Positions 8,033 to 17,236 are shown, counted from the stretch's first letter. The stretch: 31,718 nucleotides of DNA from Elusimicrobiota bacterium (GCA_012511615.1 JAAZFS010000110.1:1-31718); one strand, 5' to 3'. The notes: generated from the letters alone by a model not told the origin. Made by a program: numbers and translations.

Positions 8033-8595
8033 TTTTTGAAATCAATTTTGTCAGGGGTACTGCCCTTACTCACAATGATAGACTCTGGGTCCAGAAGCGT
8101 CTAAAAATTGCCATAACTGTCGCGTCTGTAGTTTTCCTTTTTCTCTTAGTTTTTATATTTGTTTTAAGAGGCAAAGTCCGGCGCTATGAGGGCGAAATAA
8201 ATATACTAAACCATCGTATGGAAGAAATAACTGCTGAGCGGAATATTCTAGAATGGGGAAGTATTTGGTATGAGTTTAGAGATAAGGTAAATGTCGTCGA
8301 AAAAGTTTTAGAAGAGAGAGGGAGTATCTCAGAGATTATGACAGAGATTAGTAGTCTCATCCCTGATGTAATGAGGGTGACTAAAGTTCTTATTCCCACT
8401 GATAATTCTAAAATATTGGATGTTGTTCTCATAGCTCCTGCAGCCCCCCAGTCGCTTGATGAACTAAATGATTTTATTAATGCTATGGAGGCCAGCCCGG
8501 CCTTTAGCACTCCCCCTCAATTAATGGCCCAACGGGAAGAGCACATTGACGGAGAACATGTTCTCTGTTTTGAGCTTAGGACTATTTTAGACTAA
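8029..8595 (+). CDS. pilN: Type IV pilus assembly protein PilN
   Basis: A bitopic inner-membrane protein. The N-terminus MIFEINFVRG matches the short cytoplasmic PilN motif (usually close to I-N-L-L) that docks on PilM. One membrane segment follows at about residues 27-46 (AITVASVVFLFLLVFIFVLR), then a coiled coil and a small periplasmic ferredoxin-like domain. At 188 residues it is of usual size. It overlaps pilM by 4 bp and is followed after 2 bp by the pilO-type gene. Confidence 0.9.
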   Translation: MIFEINFVRGTALTHNDRLWVQKRLKIAITVASVVFLFLLVFIFVLRGKVRRYEGEINILNHRMEEITAERNILEWGSIWYEFRDKVNVVEKVLEERGSISEIMTEISSLIPDVMRVTKVLIPTDNSKILDVVLIAPAAPQSLDELNDFINAMEASPAFSTPPQLMAQREEHIDGEHVLCFELRTILD

Positions 8596-8597
8596 TT

Positions 8598-9536
8598 ATG
8601 AATAGAAAGCAGTTCTTTGAAGAATGGAAGAAAAAAGCGATTATTTTCGGTAGCCTTTTCCTTGTAGTTCTGTTTCTGGCTATTATGTTTTTAGTCCGAC
8701 CCTTGCTTGGTAATCTTAAGGGAACTCGCACTGCCCTGACCACGGCTGAAGAGCAGTATGAAAATTATCAAATAATAAGCCAAAGAATTGATGAGTATCT
8801 GGATACACGGGAAGATATTGAGGAGAGTATCGATAGGATTTACACCTATCTTTTCAGGGGTGAGGCAGGAGAGCAGCAAGTTTATACTGCAATAAATTCA
8901 CTTGCTACTGACGCAGGTATGAGAATAAGGAGTTTGAGCTCCTTGGGCTCTGCTCTTTCCCCAGTAACGGCCAAGAGGCTTTGGAGCATGAAGGGAGAGG
9001 CGGATTTTCTTTCTCTGGTAGAATTTTTGAGAAATATAGAGAGTTCTAGGATGTTTATGGGAGTGGATGCCATAAATATAGAGTCCGGATCTAATCCCAG
9101 GGTACATCATGTTGATATCACTTTTTATACAGTAGCTGCTCCTTCGGAGGAACTTTTACATCAGGGAGATAATACTAATAATCCAGCTGAGATGGTCTAT
9201 CTGCCAGTTCAAACAAGTCAGGCTGTGGCTGAGATACTGGCTGTGTTTGAAGATAGCGATAAGGAGGAACTTGAATTAACAAGAGATCCTTTTATGAAGC
9301 ATGACTCTCTACTCGAGAAAGTAGAAGACAAACCTGTGGCACCTGTTGTGCCCCGTCCTCCCAGAATGGTTCTTGAAGGAATCGCCTGGGATAGTAAAAA
9401 TCCTGTGGCAATAGTAAACGGCGAACTTCTTGAAGTTGGAGGTACCATAGCTGATGCCCAGTTGGTAAATATTACCAGAAATTCCGTCACATTTAGGTGG
9501 CGGGGTAAAAATATAAATCTGAATATGGATGAGTAA
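8598..9536 (+). CDS. pilO: PilO-type protein with a C-terminal PilP/GspC-like domain
   Basis: Residues 1-250 look like PilO: a basic N-terminus, one membrane helix (IIFGSLFLVVLFLAIMFLV), a coiled coil (about 45-75) and a periplasmic ferredoxin-like domain. A Pro-rich spacer (PVAPVVPRPPRMV, about 248-260) leads into roughly 50 residues (LEGIAWDSKNPVAIVNGELL and on) that resemble the HR/PilP beta domain linking PilO-PilN to the secretin. PilP is normally a separate lipoprotein, and no lipoprotein PilP is seen here. At 312 residues the protein is about 100 longer than typical PilO. The same small domain recurs in the last gene of the operon (19569). The secretin start overlaps its end by 8 bp. 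The PilO call rests mainly on position and topology; the PilP-like tail rests on motif resemblance. Confidence 0.82.
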   Translation: MNRKQFFEEWKKKAIIFGSLFLVVLFLAIMFLVRPLLGNLKGTRTALTTAEEQYENYQIISQRIDEYLDTREDIEESIDRIYTYLFRGEAGEQQVYTAINSLATDAGMRIRSLSSLGSALSPVTAKRLWSMKGEADFLSLVEFLRNIESSRMFMGVDAINIESGSNPRVHHVDITFYTVAAPSEELLHQGDNTNNPAEMVYLPVQTSQAVAEILAVFEDSDKEELELTRDPFMKHDSLLEKVEDKPVAPVVPRPPRMVLEGIAWDSKNPVAIVNGELLEVGGTIADAQLVNITRNSVTFRWRGKNINLNMDE

Positions 9537-10761
9537 AAAAGATTCCGGGAGGTATCTTCAGATGATAATAAAGGCGATTTTAATATTGATGTTATCCTTT
9601 ACAATGGTTCCGATAGCCTCGGCCCAAGAAATCGAGGATATGGAAGAGGATAAGTTAATTTCTATTGACTTTCAAAGAATCCCTCTCGGAACAGTTCTTA
9701 GGGTTTTGAGTATTCAGAGTGGAAGAAAGTTTATTACTGACTCGCAATTGGCAAATCTTGAAATCCTATTGAGTCTTCCAGATGTAACTCCCGATGAGGC
9801 TATTAATGCACTCCTAGATACCTATAATTTATACTATATAAGGCAGGGAGAATCAGATATTTATGTAATTAAAAATCGTATGGATGGCGAAATAAAACAT
9901 GTCTCAAAACTGTTTTTTGTAAACTATGCGGATGTGGAAATCTTAGCCGATGTTTTAGAAACCAGACTCAGCGAGGGGGGGAGTATTGCTGCGGATGTGA
10001 GGAATAATGCTCTTCTTGTGATAGATATGGCAGATAATGTTGAAATAATAGGAGGACTTATTTCACAACTTGATTTGCCAACGCCCCAGATTCTTATAGA
10101 AGCAAAAATTCTAGACTCAGAACTTATAGATGGAGTGGAACACGGAGTTGATATATACGACTTCTATGAGGAAGCGGCTCCCGAGAGAGTTTTCAATCAG
10201 CGCTTCGGCATGGAAGGACCTAATCTCAAATTTGCAATATTGGATACTGGATATAATGTTAATGCCCTCATCTCGGCTATAACCAGCAAGTCAAACGCCA
10301 GGTTGCTGAATAACCCCAGAGTAATGGTTCTAAATAATCAGGAGGCAGAGATAGCCATTGTAGATGAGATACCCTATAGGACTATTGAAGTTACAGATTC
10401 TGGAGACATATTAGCAACTACAGAGTTCAAGGAGGTTGGGGTTAAAATATTAGCAACTCCAATTGTCAGTAAGGACGGAAGTATTACTATGAATGTGTCG
10501 CCCGAACAGAGTTTTCAGATTGGAACTACTATTGACGGATTTCCAATTGTAAAGACCAGCAGGGTAGAGACTACTTTTAGGCTAAACGATGGAGAGACTG
10601 CAATTATAGGCGGACTGATACGAGAGTCCCTTTCTGAATCCACAAATAAGGTTCCGATACTTGGAGATCTTCCAATAATTGGTTATCTTTTCCGTCATTT
10701 CGAAAAGTCTAACGCGAGGCAGGAACTTACCATATTCATAACGGCAAGAATAATTAACTGA
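9529..10761 (+). CDS. pilQ: Type IV pilus secretin (PilQ-like, compact)
   Basis: The outer-membrane channel through which the pilus exits. A signal peptide is visible (ILILMLSFTMVPIASA, cleavage likely before Q33). Next come an STN-like domain (about 42-100, ISIDFQRIPLGTVLRVLS), a NolW/N1-type domain (about 120-190, KLFFVNYADVEILADVLE), and the secretin beta domain from about 235, with NARLLNNPRVMVLNNQEAEI and the family signature VPILGDLPIIGYLFR near the end. No AMIN domain is present, so at 410 residues it is much shorter than proteobacterial PilQ. The start is the ATG at 9529, inside the end of the pilO gene. Gene order supports PilQ over GspD. Confidence 0.94.
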   Translation: MSKKDSGRYLQMIIKAILILMLSFTMVPIASAQEIEDMEEDKLISIDFQRIPLGTVLRVLSIQSGRKFITDSQLANLEILLSLPDVTPDEAINALLDTYNLYYIRQGESDIYVIKNRMDGEIKHVSKLFFVNYADVEILADVLETRLSEGGSIAADVRNNALLVIDMADNVEIIGGLISQLDLPTPQILIEAKILDSELIDGVEHGVDIYDFYEEAAPERVFNQRFGMEGPNLKFAILDTGYNVNALISAITSKSNARLLNNPRVMVLNNQEAEIAIVDEIPYRTIEVTDSGDILATTEFKEVGVKILATPIVSKDGSITMNVSPEQSFQIGTTIDGFPIVKTSRVETTFRLNDGETAIIGGLIRESLSESTNKVPILGDLPIIGYLFRHFEKSNARQELTIFITARIIN

Positions 10762-10793
10762 TGCAAGAAAGCTGAGTTTTTACAATAAAATCA

Positions 10794-12965
10794 ATGCAGG
10801 AAAAATATAGGATATTAGCGGTAGATAAGGACGAGGGACAACTCTCCCTTTTAAAAATACATCTAGAAAAAGAAGGCTATGACTATGCTTCTGCTACTGA
10901 TGGTGCTTCCGCAGAAAACTTAGCTTCAGAAAACTCCTTTGATATTCTGATATGTGATTATAACCTGCCCGATATAAATGGGCTAGAACTGATATCTAAA
11001 ATCAAGAAACTTTCTAAGGATACAGTTCCACTTCTTATCACATCCGTCCGATCTATGGATGTTGCTATGCAGGGGATGAGAATTGGTGTTTACGAATATC
11101 TTCCCAAGCCGATAGATTATGATGAACTAAATAGAATACTTCTTGAAATTGTTCAAGAAAGGGAAAAATTCAAAAAAGGGCAGGAGTGGCTGAAAGAAAA
11201 TGCTCTTAAAGATGCTGGAGGTGAGCCAGGACTTGAAAAAGATACTCCTCCAGGAGAGGCTGAAGGTTCAGCTTCTTTGCCAGCGGAAGAGGCAAGTCCT
11301 GCTATAGTAAACTCCCAGCCTGGAGCTATGGTGGGACAAGTTGAAGGAGAGGCAGTATCGGAGGTTTCGACTGAGTCTCCTGCACCCTTGAAATCAAAGC
11401 CTTTAGAAGTGGAAGAACCTGAGGAAAAGCCCAAGTCTAAGATTCTTCCCTTCATCATCGGTGGAGTTGTTCTGATAGGCTTGCTTGTTTTTATATTGCT
11501 ACGATTTATAGGAGGAGGGTCTGGCAGACAAATCTTACTGGAAACCCAGCCTCCGGGTCTTTTGGTAGAAATATCACCTGAACTACTGCCAGGAGCCTTG
11601 TATTCACCGGTCATGCTTTCTGGGAAAATAAAACCTGGCTACTATAACTTTAGAATTTTCGAACCAGGATATCTGCCTTATAATAAAGATGTTAATATTG
11701 CTAAGGGCTATACACCTGAATTTCTTGCTGATTCTCTTGGAGGAAGTTTGTCCCAAGATAAAGATGGGACAAAAATAATTATATCACTTGAAGAATTAAT
11801 TACCCTAGATTCTTATCCCGAAGACGCTGAGGTATATATAGACGGGGTAATGGTCAGTTCTTCCACACCTTTTCAGACAGTTTTATCATGTGGCAGGGAC
11901 TATCGCATTAATCTGCGAAAAGAAGGCTATAATACGCTTGGAGAAGAGACTGGTAACCTAATTCTTCGCCCTGGGAATATTCCAGAAAGTAGGATAGATT
12001 ACGCATACTGGAAGTTAGAGGAAACCTCAGAGATGCTATATATTACAGGTAGTTTTTGGGAGGATTTTCAAGTAGATATTCTTCCAGAAGATGCTTTTGT
12101 TTATGTAAATGATGAAATGGTTGAATATAGGGATGGTAAACTTCGTCTTCCTTTAGGAGAAAGCAGTCTGAGACTGGTTAGGGAAGGCTTTGAAGACTGG
12201 GAGGATTGGGTAAACCTCCCAGAAGATGAGCCACTTAGCATACGGCTTGTCCAGGGTGTTCGAGTTTCGGCATACGATGCAGCCAACCCGGATAATCCAG
12301 TAGAGGCATCTGTTAGGGTGAACGGAAATCTTATTGAAGGAAGGACTCCTCTGACCCTTCCTATTGCTGCTGGTAAGAATAATCTTGTTTTTTCTGCGGT
12401 GGGTTACTCAGATAGTCTGCTTGAATACAATTATTCTGAAGAGGAAGCTGAAGCTGAAATTTCTGTAGCCATGACCAAACAAGTATTTAAAAAAGCAACA
12501 GTAGAAGTCCTGCGTCTTCCTGGAAACCGGCCTGTTTCTGGGGCTACCGTTCGCATAGGAAGACGATCCCTTGGTCAAACCGATGCCAGAGGACGGTTGA
12601 ATGTAAATCTTGCCGCTGGAAGGCATGTACTAATAGCGGAGGCAACCGGCACTGAAGCCAGGAGATCTATCAACTTAATTTCTGATGGAGATCTCATTCG
12701 CATAGAGCTTCCTCCTCTGCCTGAGCTTGCTGCTGATTCGGAGATAATAATTGATTCGCGCCCACACTATCCAGGTGCCATTATTTTTGTCAATGGAGAG
12801 TCTGGTGGTGATACACTAACAAGGTTACCTAATCTCAAGCCAGGGACCTACTCTATAAGGATTGAACATTCTTCATTTGGATATTTGGAAAGAGAGCTTG
12901 ATCTGCCGCCTTCTTCCCGCAAGATTATCAATTTGGATCAAGAGGGGGAATTTGTAATAAGATGA
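10794..12965 (+). CDS. Receiver-domain, transmembrane, PEGA-repeat fusion protein
   Basis: Residues 1-120 are a complete CheY-like receiver: acidic pocket D11 and D13, phospho-acceptor D55 (LICDYNLPDINGLEL), Thr83 and K105-P106. A low-complexity acidic/Pro-rich linker (about 125-215) leads to one membrane helix at about 217-238 (ILPFIIGGVVLIGLLVFILL). The remaining 480 or so residues are about six PEGA-like repeats, for example YPEDAEVYIDGVMVSSSTPF and SRPHYPGAIIFVNGES. The N-in topology puts the receiver in the cytoplasm and the PEGA stack outside the inner membrane. No DNA-binding, histidine-kinase or enzymatic output domain is present. It sits inside the pilus operon after the secretin and overlaps the TPR gene by 4 bp. 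It may couple a cytoplasmic phospho-signal to the envelope part of the pilus; that is inference. No kinase gene is in the window. Confidence 0.88.
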   Translation: MQEKYRILAVDKDEGQLSLLKIHLEKEGYDYASATDGASAENLASENSFDILICDYNLPDINGLELISKIKKLSKDTVPLLITSVRSMDVAMQGMRIGVYEYLPKPIDYDELNRILLEIVQEREKFKKGQEWLKENALKDAGGEPGLEKDTPPGEAEGSASLPAEEASPAIVNSQPGAMVGQVEGEAVSEVSTESPAPLKSKPLEVEEPEEKPKSKILPFIIGGVVLIGLLVFILLRFIGGGSGRQILLETQPPGLLVEISPELLPGALYSPVMLSGKIKPGYYNFRIFEPGYLPYNKDVNIAKGYTPEFLADSLGGSLSQDKDGTKIIISLEELITLDSYPEDAEVYIDGVMVSSSTPFQTVLSCGRDYRINLRKEGYNTLGEETGNLILRPGNIPESRIDYAYWKLEETSEMLYITGSFWEDFQVDILPEDAFVYVNDEMVEYRDGKLRLPLGESSLRLVREGFEDWEDWVNLPEDEPLSIRLVQGVRVSAYDAANPDNPVEASVRVNGNLIEGRTPLTLPIAAGKNNLVFSAVGYSDSLLEYNYSEEEAEAEISVAMTKQVFKKATVEVLRLPGNRPVSGATVRIGRRSLGQTDARGRLNVNLAAGRHVLIAEATGTEARRSINLISDGDLIRIELPPLPELAADSEIIIDSRPHYPGAIIFVNGESGGDTLTRLPNLKPGTYSIRIEHSSFGYLERELDLPPSSRKIINLDQEGEFVIR

Positions 12966-15685
12966 AACTAAGACAGGTATATACTTTAATAGCGGCCTTC
13001 ATTTTTTTTACTGGATCTCTTGCAGCCTCCGAGACTCTTAGGAGATATAATGATGCTCTTCAATTGTACAGAAGTCAGAATATTCCCCGAATGAGAAGAG
13101 TGGCTGAATCACGGCTTGCTGCTGAACCCGGCAATGCACAGGCACTGATGCTACTCGAAAAAGTAGAGGTTTTTGAAGGGCGTCTGGAAAAGCTCTATGA
13201 TGCTCTTAAAGGTGAGGCGAGTACTAATCTTAAAGATGGTAGCTATAAATCGGCCGAAGAGAAAGCGGAGGTCCTGCTTGAGTTCAAACCAAATGATTCT
13301 TCTGTCGGTCGTATTCTTGAAGAGGCCTTGAAGGGAGAATCAAGCCCAGTTTTTCCCGAAAAGCCACAGGATATTAAGGAAGCTACAGAAGAGGATTCCG
13401 AACTGAATTTTCAAGTTAAGGTTGGATATGAATACCTCTCCAGTGGAGACTTATATGGGGCCAAGGTCATCGCCGAATCGCTTATGGAGCTTTATCCTGG
13501 AAACTCTCAAGTAATAGGCTTAAAAGAAAAATATGATTCTGAAATAGCTTCATACATATCAGATGCAGACAGTTTGCTGAGATCTGGAAATAGGGAGGCT
13601 GCTCTGGAAAAAGCCTCGATAGTTCTTGAAATAGATCCCTTTAATGCAGAGGCCTTAAGGATAAACGAAAGAGCTAGAGATGCAGGAAGAGAAATAGATG
13701 ATGCCCTTGCTGAGTTTAGTCAATATATCTATGCAGGGAAACTAAAAGAGGCATCAGACACACTCAATTTCTTGATGGATAAATCCCCTAATAGTGCCAG
13801 TGTTCAAAATGCCGCTAAAGACCTTGAAGAAACTTTGCAGATAGAACTTGAGCGCTTGAGAAGATACTTTGAAAGTCGTCGCATTTCAGAGGCTGCCGAA
13901 CTTGCTTCTTATCTCCAGGGTATCTTTCCAGAGGATAAGGGTCTGAAAGCCTTATCCAGCGAGATATCTCAGGCTCTCGATAGAATTAACGAGGCTATCA
14001 GCGAGGCCTTCACTGAGGCAGAGCTGGCTTATAAGAATAAAGATTTGACAAAGGCTAAGAGAGAATTGGATATGCTACTTGTCTCCAACCCTCTTCATGC
14101 AGGTGCACTGGAACTGATGAATAAGATACTTGAAGAGGAAGAGCAGACCGCAAGATTTTTTGAAGATATCGAGACTGAGATTTATGCTCGTAGATTTAGA
14201 GATGCCCAACAGCTCATTGATAGTGCTGTAGAGAGGTATCCAGGAGATGAAAGGTTGGATGGCTCCAAGAGCCTGCTTGATCAAGAAATAAAGAAACTTT
14301 TAGATGATGCAAAATACTATGAAAGAAATATGGAGTTTGAAATTGCTTCAGAATTGGTAGGGATTCTTTTGGAATCCTATCCAGAAATGAGTCAGGCAAT
14401 ATTACTGAAAGATAGGATGCGCGAGGCAATTTTCTTTATTGCGGACAGGAAAAAGGCTGCCTACGAAGAAATAGAAGCTTTTGCTATTGATAAGGCTTGG
14501 GATATCTTTGATGAGCTAAATTTTGCATACTCAGGCCTTTCGGAAATTGAAGAGCTTAGGGTTGATATCAAAAATGCAGAAGATAGGATTATTAGAGAGC
14601 TAAATACTGCCGACAAGGAGCTTGTAAAGGCGGATGAACTCTATACAGCGAGAAACTATAATTCTGCCTATGACATGCTTGAAGGTATTCTCTCAATTGA
14701 GATAGTAAAAGAAGCTGGATTTCTTGAAAACGAAAAATCAAGTACTACTGCAACAATCACGCCTTCTGGGGCCTTAGGCTATTTAGACAATTATAAACGG
14801 GCAGAAGATCTGATAACGGATTATGAAATGCAGGCTGCTTATGAACTTCTTAAAAGTATTTATTCTTCGGAAACTGTGCCGGATGGTGTAAGATTTAATT
14901 CAGTTCTTTTGGGGGCTTTTTCTCTAAACTTCCTAGAAAAAGAAGTTTTGGCTTATAGCGAATTAACATCAGTAATGAGGGAAATTAACGACTATGACCG
15001 GTCTATTGAAAACTTCCCTATGTATATCAGTCTTGATCCCTCTTTTATGGAGCTTTACGAGACTGTCTCAAGTAATATGCAATACCACACTGATTATCTT
15101 TCTGGAAGGGCTCTTGAAATGTTTAAAGAAGCCTCATCACTGAAAGCTCAGGTAGGGGAAATTTACGACAGGCTTAGGAAGGCAGAGGAGGATTTTTATA
15201 CACGCGCCCATAACCTTGCGGACCAGTATTTCAATAGGGGCGATATGTTCTCTGCTTTGAATTCTCTCAGTGATATTTTTCGTTTTGACCCATCTAATGA
15301 AAGAGCTCGAACCCTTTATGAAAAGGCTCTTGAAGGACTTGCTGGTCAGCTTAGGATACCAGCGGGTGAGGACAGGGAAACTCTTCGAGAGGCAGTAAAC
15401 GAATATAACAATACTAACTTCAAAAATGCAATCCGTCTGCTGCGGCGCCTATCAAAGTATGAGCGACAGAGTATAGATGAACTTATTAAGAGGGCCGAGG
15501 TTCATTCTGGGGAATCAAAAAACCGGAGCAAGGCCGCCCGTGAGCTCTCAACAGCAGAGCAATATATAGAAGACAATTATCTCCGCCGGGCTGAAGAATC
15601 TGTAGTTAATGCGGTTATGCTAGATAGAAACAACCTTAAAGCAGAGCTCCTCTTAGAAGAAATAAGATATAGACAGGGCAGGTAG
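12962..15685 (+). CDS. Large periplasmic TPR-like helical repeat protein
   Basis: A 907-residue protein. The N-terminus MKLRQVYTLIAAFIFFTGSL is a signal peptide with likely cleavage after LAA; there is no lipobox Cys. The rest is almost wholly helical, made of many degenerate TPR-like units of about 55-65 residues, each with a pattern like Y-x-x-G-x-x-x-x-A ... L-x-x-x-P-x-N (for example LEIDPFNAEAL, LMDKSPNSASV, LLVSNPLHAGAL and FRFDPSNERARTLY). Such arrays act as protein-binding scaffolds. It is translationally coupled to the receiver-PEGA gene (ATGA overlap), suggesting that the two products work together in the periplasm, perhaps as a secretin or alignment accessory. I do not recognise a named family, and no catalytic motif is visible. 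Confidence 0.8.
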   Translation: MKLRQVYTLIAAFIFFTGSLAASETLRRYNDALQLYRSQNIPRMRRVAESRLAAEPGNAQALMLLEKVEVFEGRLEKLYDALKGEASTNLKDGSYKSAEEKAEVLLEFKPNDSSVGRILEEALKGESSPVFPEKPQDIKEATEEDSELNFQVKVGYEYLSSGDLYGAKVIAESLMELYPGNSQVIGLKEKYDSEIASYISDADSLLRSGNREAALEKASIVLEIDPFNAEALRINERARDAGREIDDALAEFSQYIYAGKLKEASDTLNFLMDKSPNSASVQNAAKDLEETLQIELERLRRYFESRRISEAAELASYLQGIFPEDKGLKALSSEISQALDRINEAISEAFTEAELAYKNKDLTKAKRELDMLLVSNPLHAGALELMNKILEEEEQTARFFEDIETEIYARRFRDAQQLIDSAVERYPGDERLDGSKSLLDQEIKKLLDDAKYYERNMEFEIASELVGILLESYPEMSQAILLKDRMREAIFFIADRKKAAYEEIEAFAIDKAWDIFDELNFAYSGLSEIEELRVDIKNAEDRIIRELNTADKELVKADELYTARNYNSAYDMLEGILSIEIVKEAGFLENEKSSTTATITPSGALGYLDNYKRAEDLITDYEMQAAYELLKSIYSSETVPDGVRFNSVLLGAFSLNFLEKEVLAYSELTSVMREINDYDRSIENFPMYISLDPSFMELYETVSSNMQYHTDYLSGRALEMFKEASSLKAQVGEIYDRLRKAEEDFYTRAHNLADQYFNRGDMFSALNSLSDIFRFDPSNERARTLYEKALEGLAGQLRIPAGEDRETLREAVNEYNNTNFKNAIRLLRRLSKYERQSIDELIKRAEVHSGESKNRSKAARELSTAEQYIEDNYLRRAEESVVNAVMLDRNNLKAELLLEEIRYRQGR

Positions 15686-15689
15686 AATT

Positions 15690-17195
15690 GTGAAGATAAA
15701 GGGATACGCGATTATCCTCTTTCTAGCAATTGTTTTTACATACTCTAATACGCTCTTTAATCAGTTTACCAATGAAGATGAGTATCTTATTACCAACAAC
15801 TCTTTTGTTCAAGATATTGAAAATGCAAAGGAGCTCTTCAATCCCAAACACTTCTTAAATCCCATTCCAATTCTAAACGGAGCCCGTCCTTTGACGGTAT
15901 TTTCTCTTATGCTGGATCATCATATTTATTCGGGGAAACCCCTGGGATTTCATCTGACAAATATACTTATTCATTCACTTAATGTTCTTTTAGTATTCGC
16001 CCTCTTTCTTTTATTTAAAACACCCCCTGGCCATTCTTTTTTTATGGCTCTTTTATATGGTATTCATCCGCTTGTTGGCGAAGTTGTTAATGTCCCAGGA
16101 TTTAGGGCAGATTTATTGATGGGATTTTTTGCGCTCTCTTCATTATTGGTTTTTCTTAAATACGCTAGTGTCCGTAATATTCGGGCTATTATAGTGGGTC
16201 TTATTCTCTTTCTTTTCGCAGTCTTCTCAAAAGAAACTTCCATTATGCTCTCATTGATTCTTTTTTCCTATATGCTTATTTACCAGAGAAAAAATTCTAA
16301 ATTGAAAGTCTTGACTGGTCTACTTGTTATCATATCGGGCTTTTTTGTATTTAGCTACTGGCTAGGCCGCTATGCCTATAAAGCGCATGGTCTGTTTTAT
16401 GTTAGTATTTTAGACGGTATTAGTCCGATGGATTCCATTTTTAATTATTTGGGAGCTGTTTTCGTTCCTATTTTTATGTATTTTAGAAATATTTTCTTTC
16501 CCTTCATGGTCAACTTTGAGTATCAGTTGAACATTGGTACTCTTAGTATCGCCTATATCTTCGGTATCATATTAACTATTCTTTTCTTTTGTTCTCTTAT
16601 TTTTGCCAAAGACAAAAAAATCAAGTTTTTTCTTTTATTCACTCTTTTCTTTTATCTTCCTGCCAGCAATATCATACCGCTTCATAACACACTATCAGAC
16701 AGATATTTCTACCTGCCATTGATTGGAATGATATATGTGATTTATAGGTTTACATGGGGAGTTTTAGATAAATTTTCAGCTGGAGAAAGAAAAATACTCG
16801 GAATAAAACTTAAGCTTTTTCCTCTTTATATAGTGCTTACATTTCTTATGATAATTTCATTTAACCGTAATTTCACCTTCTATGATACCAGTAGCTTATA
16901 CAAGAGGGCATTCTTAAGAGCCCCAGAAAATCCCCGGAGCGCCTTTAATTATGCCATGGCAGCCCACAAAGAAGGCAGCTACCTGGAATCGACTATAGTA
17001 CTGGAGCACTTCACTCGCACCTGGCCCAGGATTGATGCGGCTGGGGTCTGGCATATCTTGGGACGAAATTATTTCTATCTTGGGGATTTTGAGAAGGGAA
17101 TCATGTATTTCAAGAGAGCAATAAGAATTGAGCCCAGGGATGAGATGATTGAGGAGTTTGGCCAGTTATTGAGCGAGATTGATTACCAGGGATAG
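15690..17195 (+). CDS. GT-C membrane glycosyltransferase, TMTC-like, with C-terminal TPRs
   Basis: A polytopic membrane protein with about ten hydrophobic helices. The first luminal loop has acidic residues (FNQFTNEDEYLITNN) where GT-C enzymes carry the metal/lipid-phosphate binding acids. It is followed by GARPLTVFSLMLDH and GFHLTNILIHSLNVLLVF, which match the RPLT...GFHLTN-LLH pattern of TMTC-type protein O-mannosyltransferases and bacterial TPR glycosyltransferases. The C-terminal 90 or so residues contain two TPR-like units (SAFNYAMAAHKEGSY, WHILGRNYFYLGDFEKGIMY). The start is GTG at 15690 with AGGTAG upstream. Its place between pilus genes suggests that it glycosylates a pilin or another envelope protein. 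The sugar donor and target are not shown by the sequence. Confidence 0.8.
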   Translation: MKIKGYAIILFLAIVFTYSNTLFNQFTNEDEYLITNNSFVQDIENAKELFNPKHFLNPIPILNGARPLTVFSLMLDHHIYSGKPLGFHLTNILIHSLNVLLVFALFLLFKTPPGHSFFMALLYGIHPLVGEVVNVPGFRADLLMGFFALSSLLVFLKYASVRNIRAIIVGLILFLFAVFSKETSIMLSLILFSYMLIYQRKNSKLKVLTGLLVIISGFFVFSYWLGRYAYKAHGLFYVSILDGISPMDSIFNYLGAVFVPIFMYFRNIFFPFMVNFEYQLNIGTLSIAYIFGIILTILFFCSLIFAKDKKIKFFLLFTLFFYLPASNIIPLHNTLSDRYFYLPLIGMIYVIYRFTWGVLDKFSAGERKILGIKLKLFPLYIVLTFLMIISFNRNFTFYDTSSLYKRAFLRAPENPRSAFNYAMAAHKEGSYLESTIVLEHFTRTWPRIDAAGVWHILGRNYFYLGDFEKGIMYFKRAIRIEPRDEMIEEFGQLLSEIDYQG

Positions 17196-17236
17196 AAACA
17201 AGCATCAAAAAATGTTAAAATGATATTTTAAATGAT

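Noticed and set aside
7648..8073. Open frame on the minus strand across the pilM-pilN junction
   Set aside because: Shadow frame; both plus-strand genes are clearly real and coupled by overlap.
17196..17236. Separate promoter for pilT
   Set aside because: A TAAAAT is present but no -35 at suitable spacing; the 41-bp gap is more simply an intra-operon space.
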